A stretch of DNA of 64,000 bases, from contig CAMRHE010000063.1 of assembly GCA_947044405.1 (NCBI GenBank), forward strand, positions 7,718,001-7,782,000, in the 5' to 3' direction. Origin of the DNA: Leptodactylus fallax (taxonomy: Eukaryota; Chordata; Amphibia; Anura; Leptodactylidae). The position numbers and the translations under genes are program-made. Under the pieces are notes generated by a model that did no database searches, was not told the DNA's origin, and saw nothing but the letters and a program-made list of their open reading frames with translations. Below, piece by piece: positions 57,399 to 64,000 of this stretch (positions within the stretch are counted from its first letter, which is position 1; every line of letters begins with the position of its first letter).

Positions 57399-60300
57399 CA
57401 AATGCACAAGTCACACACAGGCTTCCGAGGGCACAAGTCACGCACAGGCTGCCGGCATAAGTCACGCAGGCCCCAGAAGGGGCTCAGGTCCCAGAAGGGG
57501 GGCTTAATAGTCAAATGCACAAGTCACACACAGGCTTCCGAGGGCCTAAGTCACACAGGCCCCGGAAGGGGGTCAGGCCCCAGAAGGGGGCTTAATAGTC
57601 CAATGCTCAAGCAAAAGGCGGGGCTTAATAGTCAAATGCACAAGTCACACACAGGCTTCCGAGGGCATAAGTCACACAGGCCCCGGAAGGGGGTCAGGTC
57701 CCAGAAGGGGGGCTTAATAGTCCAATGCTCAAGTCAAAAGGGCGTCGGCGGCGCAAAGTCAAATGCACAAGTCACACACAGGCTTCCGAGGGCACAAGTC
57801 ACACAGGCCCAGGAAGGGGGTCAGGTCCCAGAAGGGGGGCTTAATAGTCCAATGCTCAAGTCAAAAAGGGCGTCGGCGGCGCTTAATAGTCAAATGCACA
57901 AGTCACGCAGAGGCCAGAGTAGGAGGGCGTCGGCAGCACTTAATAGTCAAATGCACAAGTCACACACAGGCTTCCGAGGGCACAAGTCACGCACAAGCTG
58001 CCGGCATAAGTCACACAGGCCCCAGAAGGGGGTCAGGTCCCAGAAGGGGGGCTTAATAGTCAAATGCACAAGTCACACACAGGCTTCCGAGGGCACAAGT
58101 CACACAGGCCCCGGAAGGGGGTCAGGTCCCAGAAGGGGGGCTTAATAGTCCAATGCTCAAGTCAAAAAGGGCGTCGGCGGCGCTTCATAGTCAAATGCAC
58201 AAGTCACACACAGGCCAGTGTAGGAGGGCGTCGGCAGCACTTAATAGTCAAATGCACAAGTCACACAGGCCAGTGTAGGAGGGCGTCGGCAGCACTTAAT
58301 AGTCAAATGCACAAGTCACACACAGGCTTCCGAGGGCACAAGTCACGCACAAGCTGCCGGCATAAGTCACGCAGGCCCCAGGAGGGGCTCAGGTCCCAGA
58401 AGGGGGGCTTAATAGTCAAATGCACAAGTCACACACAGGCTTCCGAGGGCACAAGTCACACAGGCCCAGGAAGGGGGTCAGGTCCCAGAAGGGGGGCTTA
58501 ATAGTCCAATGCTCAAGTCAAAAAGGGCGTCGGCGGCGCTTATAGTCAAATGCACAAGTCACCGGGGGCGGCGCGAATAGTCAAATGCACAAGTCCACAC
58601 AGGCTTCCGAGGGCACAAGTCACGCACAGCGCCGGCAAAGTCACCAGGCCCCAGAAGGGGGTCAGGTCCCAAAGGGGGCTTAATAGTCAAATGCACAAGT
58701 CCACACGGCTTCCGAGGGCCAAGTCACACAGGCCCCGGAAGGGGGTCAGGTCCCAGAAGGGGGCGTCCAATGCTCAAGAAGGGCGGGGCGCTTAATAGTC
58801 AAATGCACAAGTCACACACAGGCTTCCGAGGGCCAAGTCACACAGGCCCCGGAAGGGGGTCAGGTCCCAGAAGGGGGGCTTAATAGTCCAATGCTCAAGT
58901 CAAAAAGGGCGTCGGCGGCGCTTAATAGTCAAATGCACAAGTCCACACAGGCTTCGGAGGGCGTCGCGCCAAGTCAAATGCACAAGTCACAGAGGCCAGA
59001 GTAGGAGGGCGTCGGCAGCACTTAATAGTCAAATGCACAAGTCACACACAGGCTTCCGAGGGCACAAGTCACGCACAGGCTGCCGGCATAAGTCACGCAG
59101 GCCCCAGGAGGGGGTCAGGTCCCAGAAGGGGGGCTTAATAGTCAAATGCACAAGTCACACACAGGCTTCCGAGGGCACAAGTCACACAGGCCCAGGAAGG
59201 GGGTCAGGTCCCAGAAGGGGGGCTTAATAGTCCAATGCTCAAGTCAAAAAGGGCGTCGGCGGCGCTTAATAGTCAAATGCACAAGTCACACACAGGCTCC
59301 GAGGCACCCCCCCCACCCAGCCCCAGAAGGGCGTCAGGTCCCAGAAGGCTTAATAGTCAAATGCACAAGTCACACACAGGCTTCCGAGGGCACAAGTCAC
59401 CACCCCCAGGGGGCTTAAGTCCAATGCCCAGCAAAGGGCGTCAGGCGGGCTTAATAGTCAAATGCACAAGTCACACACAGGCTTCCGAGGGCATAAGTCA
59501 CACAGGCCCCGGAAGGGGGTCAGGTCCCAGAAGGGGGGCTTAATAGTCCAATGCTCAAGTCAAAAAGGGCGTCGGCGGCGCTTAATAGTCAAATGCACAA
59601 GTCACACACAGGCTTCCGAGGGCACAAGTCACACAGGCCCAGGAAGGGGGTCAGGTCCCAGAAGGGGGTGAGGGCGCGGCGGCGCAAGTCAAATGCACAA
59701 GTCACGCAGAGGCCAGAGTAGGAGGGCGTCAGGCAGCACTTAATAGTCAAATGCACAAGTCACACACAGGCTTCCGAGGGCACAAGTCACGCACAAGCTG
59801 CCGGCATAAGTCACACAGGCCCCAGAAGGGGGTCAGGTCCCAGAAGGGGGGCTTAATAGTCAAATGCACAAGTCACACACAGGCTTCCGAGGGCACAAGT
59901 CACACAGGCCCCGGAAGGGGGTCAGGTCCCAGAAGGGGGGCTTAATAGTCCAATGCTCAAGTCAAAAAGGGCGTCGGCGGCGCTTCATAGTCAAATGCAC
60001 AAGTCACACACAGGCCAGTGTAGGAGGGCGTCGGCAGCACTTAATAGTCAAATGCACAAGTCACACAGGCCAGTGTAGGAGGGCGTCGGCAGCACTTAAT
60101 AGTCAAATGCACAAGTCACACACAGGCTTCCGAGGGCACAAGTCACGCACAAGCTGCCGGCATAAGTCACGCAGGCCCCAGGAGGGGCTCAGGTCCCAGA
60201 AGGGGGCTTAATAGTCAAATGCACAAGTCACACACAGGCTTCCGAGGGCACAAGTCACACAGGCCCAGGAAGGGGGTCAGGTCCCAGAAGGGGGGCTTAA

Positions 60301-62785
60301 TAGTCCAATGCTCAAGTCAAAAAGGGCGTCGGCGGCGCTTAATAGTCAAATGCACAAGTCACGCAGAGGCCAGAGTAGGAGGGCGTCGGCAGCACTTAAT
60401 AGTCAAATGCACAAGTCACACACAGGCTTCCGAGGGCACAAGTCACGCACAAGCTGCCGGCATAAGTCACACAGGCCCCAGAAGGGGGTCAGGTCCCAGA
60501 AGGGGGGCTTAATAGTCAAATGCACAAGTCACACACAGGCTTCCGAGGGCACAAGTCACACAGGCCCCGGAAGGGGGTCAGGTCCCAGAAGGGGGGCTTA
60601 ATAGTCCAATGCTCAAGTCAAAAAGGGCGTCGGCGGCGCTTCATAGTCAAATGCACAAGTCACACACAGGCCAGGCTGTCGGAGGGCCGTCACGCACAGG
60701 CTGCCGGCACAAGTCACACAGGCCCCAAAAGGAGGGCAGGTCCCAAAAGCACTTAATAGTCAAATGCACAAGTCACACACAGGCTTCCGAGGGCACAAGT
60801 CACGCACAAGCTGCCGGCATAAGTCACGCAGGCCCCAGGAGGGGCTCAGGTCCCAGAAGGGGGGCTTAATAGTCAAATGCACAAGTCACACACAGGCTTC
60901 CGAGGGCACAAGTCACACAGGCCCAGGAAGGGGGTCAGGTCCCAGGAGGGGGGCTTAATAGTCCAATGCTCAAGTCAAAAAGGGCGTCGGCGGCGCTTAA
61001 TAGTCAAATGCACAAGTCACACACAGGCTTCCGAGGGCACGTCAGCACAACTGCCGCATAAGTCACACAGGCCCCAGAAGGGGCTCAGGTCCCAGAAGGG
61101 GGCTTAATAGTCAAATGCACAAGTCACACACAGGCTTCCGAGGGCAAAGTCACACAGCCCCAACACCCTACAACCAAAACCAAAACACAAGTCACACAAC
61201 AGGCCAAGTCACACAGGCCCCGGCCAAGGGGGTCAGGTCCCAGAAGGGGGCTAAATCCAATCTCAAGTCAAAAAGGGCGTCGGCGGCGCTTAATAGTCAA
61301 ATGCACAAGTCACACACAGGCTTCCGAGGGCACAAGTCACACAGGCCCAGGAAGGGGGTCAGGTCCCAGAAGGGGGGCTTAATAGTCCAATGCTCAAGTC
61401 AAAAAGGGCCGGCGGCGCTTAATAGTCAAATGCACAAGTCACGCAGAGGCCAGAGTAGGAGGGCGTCGGCAGCACTTAATAGTCAAATGCACAAGTCACA
61501 CACAGGCTTCCGAGGGCACAAGTCACGCACAAGCTGCCGGCATAAGTCACACAGGCCCCAGAAGGGGGTCAGGTCCCAGAAGGGGGGCTTAATAGTCAAA
61601 TGCACAAGTCACACACAGGCGTCGGCCCGAGGGCACAAGTCACACAGGCCCCAGGAAGGGGGTCAGGTCCCAGAAGGGGGGCTTAATAGTCGCAATGCCC
61701 AAGTCCAAAAGGGCGTCGGCGGCGGTTAATGCAAATGCGAGGGCACAGTCACCACAGGCTCCGAGGGCACAAGACGCAGCGCCCGTACGCGGCCAGGAGG
61801 GGTAGGTCCAGGGGGAATAGTCAAATGCACAAGTCACACACAGGCTTCCGAGGGCCCAAGTCACACAGGCCCCGGAAGGGGGTCAGGTCCCAGGGGCAGG
61901 GAAGGGCGCAAGGGGGCTTAATAGTCAAATGCACAAGTCACACACAGGCTTCGGGCCCAGCTGGGGCCAAGTCACACAGGCCCCCAGGGGGCCCAGGGAA
62001 GGGGGGTCCCAGAAGGGGGCTAATAGTCCAATGCTCAAGAAAAGGGCGTCGGGGGGGCTTAATAGTCAAATGCACAAGTCACACACAGGCTTCCGAGGGC
62101 ACAAGTCACACAGGCCCAGGAAGGGGGTCAGGTCCCAGAAGGGGGCTTAATAGTCCAATGCTCAAGTCAAAAGGGCGTCGGCGGCGCTTATAGTCAAATG
62201 CACAAGTCACACAGAAGCCCAAGAGAAGAGGAGCAGGGGGCGTCGGCAGCACTTAATAGTCAAATGCACAAGTCACACACAGGCTTCCGAGGGCACAAGT
62301 CACGCACAAGCTGCCGCATAAGTCACGCAGGCCCCAGGAGGGGGTCAGGTCCCAGAAGGGGGCTTAATAGTCCCAATGCACAAGTCACACACAGGCTTCC
62401 GAGGGCACAAGTCACACAGGCCCCAGGAAGGGGGTCAGGTCCCAGAAGGGGGGCTTAATAGTCCAATGCTCAAGTCAAAAAGGGTCGGCGGCGCTTCATA
62501 GTCAAATGCACAAGTCACCACAGGCCAGTGTAGGAGGGCGTCGGCAGCCGCGCCGTCCCGGCCAGTAGGGCGTCGGCAGCCTTAATAGTCAAATGCACAA
62601 GTCACACACAGGCTTCCGAGGGCACAAGTCACGCACAAGCTGCGGGCTAAGTCACGCAGGCCCCAGGAGGGGCCAGGGCCCAAAGGGGGCTTAATAGTCA
62701 AATGCACAAGTCCACACAGGCTTCCGAGGGCACAAGTCACACAGGCCCAGGAAGGGGGTCAGGCCCCAGAAGGGGGCTAATAGTC
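57399..62785. repeat. Disrupted right-hand part of the array
   Basis: Begins as an M-type module, then monomers are frequently interrupted by short indels, lost end boxes and G-rich nonsense. Examples: 58540-58980, 59290-59470, 59670-59740, 60680-60750, 61040-61290, 61620-62050, 62200-62800. Intact blocks such as 59748-60655 remain between them, so the damage is patchy rather than a smooth decay. Confidence 0.75.
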
Positions 62786-62799
62786 CAATGGCTCAGGGG

Positions 62800-64000
62800 G
62801 GGGGTCGTCCTGGTGCGCCAGGTCCAGTGCAGCAGAAAGGGGCTAGGGCCCGCAGCAATCCCAGGGAAGGGGACCCTGGCTGGGGGGGGCTTGACAGTCA
62901 GGCCCCTGGGCCTGCGCAGGGTTAACTCCAAGTGCAGCAGAAAGGGGGGCTAAGCAAGGGGGGACAGGCCCCTCAGCAATCCCAGGGAAGAGGGACCCTA
63001 GCTGGGGGGGGGCAGGGTAACAAGCACGAAGGGAGGGCCGTCACACCCAGGAAGGGACCCAGCCCAGGAGGGGGCTTAACAGTCAGGCTCCCTGGGCCTG
63101 CGCAGGGTTAACTCCAAGTGCAGCAGAAAGGGCAAGGCCCCAGGCTCCAGGGGAAGAGCAGCGCGGGAAGAGGGACCCTAGCTGGGGGGGCTTAACAGTC
63201 AGGCTCCCTGGGCCTGCGCAGGGTTAACTCCAAGTGCAGCAGAAAGGGAGCTAGGCCCCCTCAGCAATCCCAGGGAAGAGGGACCCTAGCTGGGGGCGGG
63301 GGCTTAACAGTCAGGCTCCCTGGGCCTGCGCAGGGTTAACTCCAAGGGCAGCAGAAAGGGGGCTAGGCCCCCTCAGCAATCCCAGGGAAGAGGGACCCTA
63401 GCTGGGGGCGAGGGCTTAACAGTCAAATGCCGTCACGCCTGGGCCTGCGGAGGGTTAACACAAGTGTCAGCAGAAAGGGAGCCGGCCCGTCAGCAGTCCC
63501 CAGGGAAGAGGGAGCCAGCTGGGGCGCGGGGGCTTAACAGTCAGGCTCCCTGGGCCCGCGCACAAGTCCAGGTGGAGCTTAATGGGCGGTAGGCCCCCTC
63601 AGCAATCCCAGGGAAGCGGGACCCTGGCTGGGGGCGGGGGCTTAACAGTCAGGCTCCCTGGGCCTGCGCAGGGTTAACTCCAAGTGCAGCAGAAAGGGAG
63701 CTAGGCCCCCTCAGCAATCCCAGGGAAGAGGGACCCTAGCTGGGGGCGAGGGCTTAACAGTCAGGCTCCCTGGGCCTGCGCAGGGTTAACTCCAAGTGCA
63801 GCAGAAAGGGAGCTAGGCCCCCTCAGCAATCCCAGGGAAGAGGGACCCTAGCTGGGGGCGAGGGCTTAACAGTCAGGCTCCCTGGGCCTGCGCAGGGTTA
63901 ACTCCAAGTGCAGCAGAAAGGGAGCTAGGCCCCCTCAGCAATCCCAGGGAAGAGGGACCCTAGCTGGGGGCGAGGGCTTAACAGTCAGGCTCCCTGGGCC
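62800..64000. repeat. Second satellite, 112-bp unit, continues past the window
   Basis: GGCTTAACAGTCAGGCTCCC recurs at 63639, 63751, 63863 and 63975, exactly 112 bp apart. Other unit words are CTGCGCAGGGTTAACTCCAA, GCAGCAGAAAGGGAGCTAGG and CCTCAGCAATCCCAGGGAAG. Copies before about 63600 are irregular. The GGGCTTAACAGTCA segment resembles the GGGCTTAATAGTCA junction of the first satellite, suggesting common origin or exchange. Confidence 0.93.
63723..63752 (+). other. G-quadruplex-capable motif, one per 112-bp unit
   Basis: Four G runs (GGG, GGG, GGGGG, GGG) separated by 4, 9 and 3 bases. The 9-base loop contains ACCC, which could instead pair as AGGGACCCT, so hairpin and quadruplex forms compete. 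Structure is predicted by eye only. Confidence 0.5.

Larger units (their letters stand above)
13758..62785. repeat. Giant higher-order satellite array (monomers A/B/C/D; modules S/M/L)
   Basis: About 49 kb of tandem repeat. All monomers begin with CAAATGCACAAGTCA (C: CCAATGCTCAAGTCA) and end with CTTAATAGT. Lengths are A 113, B 89, C 42, D1 and D2 57, D3 55. Order is fixed: A to B, B to C, C to A, B or D, D to A or D. Module S is ABC BC BC D ABC (807 bp), M is ABC BC BC [D ABC DD ABC] (1,163), and L is the same with the bracket twice (1,820). Module starts by my tally: S 14358, L' 15165, S 17039, M 17845, S 18995, L 19799, S 21612, L 22415, S 24225, L' 25030, S 26751, M 27557, S 28718, L 29359, S 31086, L' 31893, S 33650, M 34457, S 35618, L 36425, S 38241, L' 39048, S 40811, M 41621, S 42781, L 43583, S 45403, S 46207, L 47014, S 48801, L 49608, S 51428, L 52231, S 54047, L 54848, S 56607, M 57399. 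After about 57570 the order is increasingly disrupted. No coding function. Confidence 0.95.

Noticed and set aside
13758..62785. Hundreds of overlapping plus-strand open frames (MHKSHTGFRGHKS..., MLKSKRASAALNS...)
   Set aside because: They are the same repeat read in shifting frames, because A and B are not multiples of three. They end at the TAATAG box, vary with every indel and have no recognisable domain.
13758..62785. Zinc-finger-like appearance of HTGFRGHKS / CTSHTQ words
   Set aside because: The Cys-Cys-His-His spacing of a C2H2 finger is not present; the likeness is limited to the letters HTG.
13758..62785. CRISPR-like repeat and spacer pattern
   Set aside because: Segments between the common boxes are themselves repeats of a few classes, not unique spacers; there are no cas genes and the context is vertebrate.
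13758..62785. CENP-B box in the satellite
   Set aside because: No TTCG....A..CGGG word was found in monomers A-D on either strand, so a centromeric role is not supported by this motif.
13758..64000. Ribosomal DNA intergenic spacer repeats
   Set aside because: CpG- and G-rich units raised the idea, but there is no rRNA coding sequence or recognisable promoter or transcribed spacer in the window.

Overview
This window looks like vertebrate, probably neobatrachian frog, nuclear DNA. It has very low gene density, two decayed Tc1/mariner transposons, several unrelated tandem-repeat families, frog-style miniature inverted-repeat elements, and two exons of a steroid-hormone receptor with consensus splice sites. 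Anuran is inferred from the repeat style (especially the 97-bp tandem repeat and the GTCCGTT-rich element) and is not proven.

Layout. 1-3255: two head-to-tail Tc1-like DNA transposons (1..1614, truncated by the window edge, and 1617..3253) that share one TA dinucleotide. Both transposase genes are on the minus strand and broken. 4230-5740: a minisatellite whose core is an indel-free 49-bp dimeric repeat. 6064-11535: the 3' end of the progesterone receptor gene (PGR) on the minus strand. It comprises a probable 3'UTR, the last coding exon (6879..7034), an intron of 4,343 bp holding a 97-bp satellite and a 609-bp Harbinger-like element, and the preceding exon (11378..11535, exactly 158 nt). 11536-13757: upstream intron sequence with a hairpin, a foldback element and an interspersed repeat with an AT-rich minisatellite.

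13758-about 62785: one 49-kb satellite array, directly followed by a second, 112-bp satellite that runs off the window end. The big array is the most striking object here. It is built from monomers of different length (A 113, B 89, C 42, D 57/55 bp) that share their ends and follow a strict order: A is followed by B, B by C, C by A, B or D, and D by A or D. These make modules of exactly 807 bp (S), 1,163 bp (M) and 1,820 bp (L). S alternates with M, L or a hybrid L' almost throughout. The series L'-S-M-S-L-S (about 7.2 kb) occurs four times. The array therefore has at least four tiers: roughly 24-27-bp subrepeats, monomers, modules and super-repeats.

No further PGR exon is visible between 11536 and the array. 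If the assembly is right, the array therefore lies in the intron upstream of the 158-nt exon, or separates that exon from the rest of the gene. Nothing in the array looks protein coding. Scrambled patches (for example 16310-16790, 26180-26310, 29060-29640, 40125-40545 and much of 57570-62785) look like poor consensus or collapsed assembly, so copy number and order there should be treated with caution.
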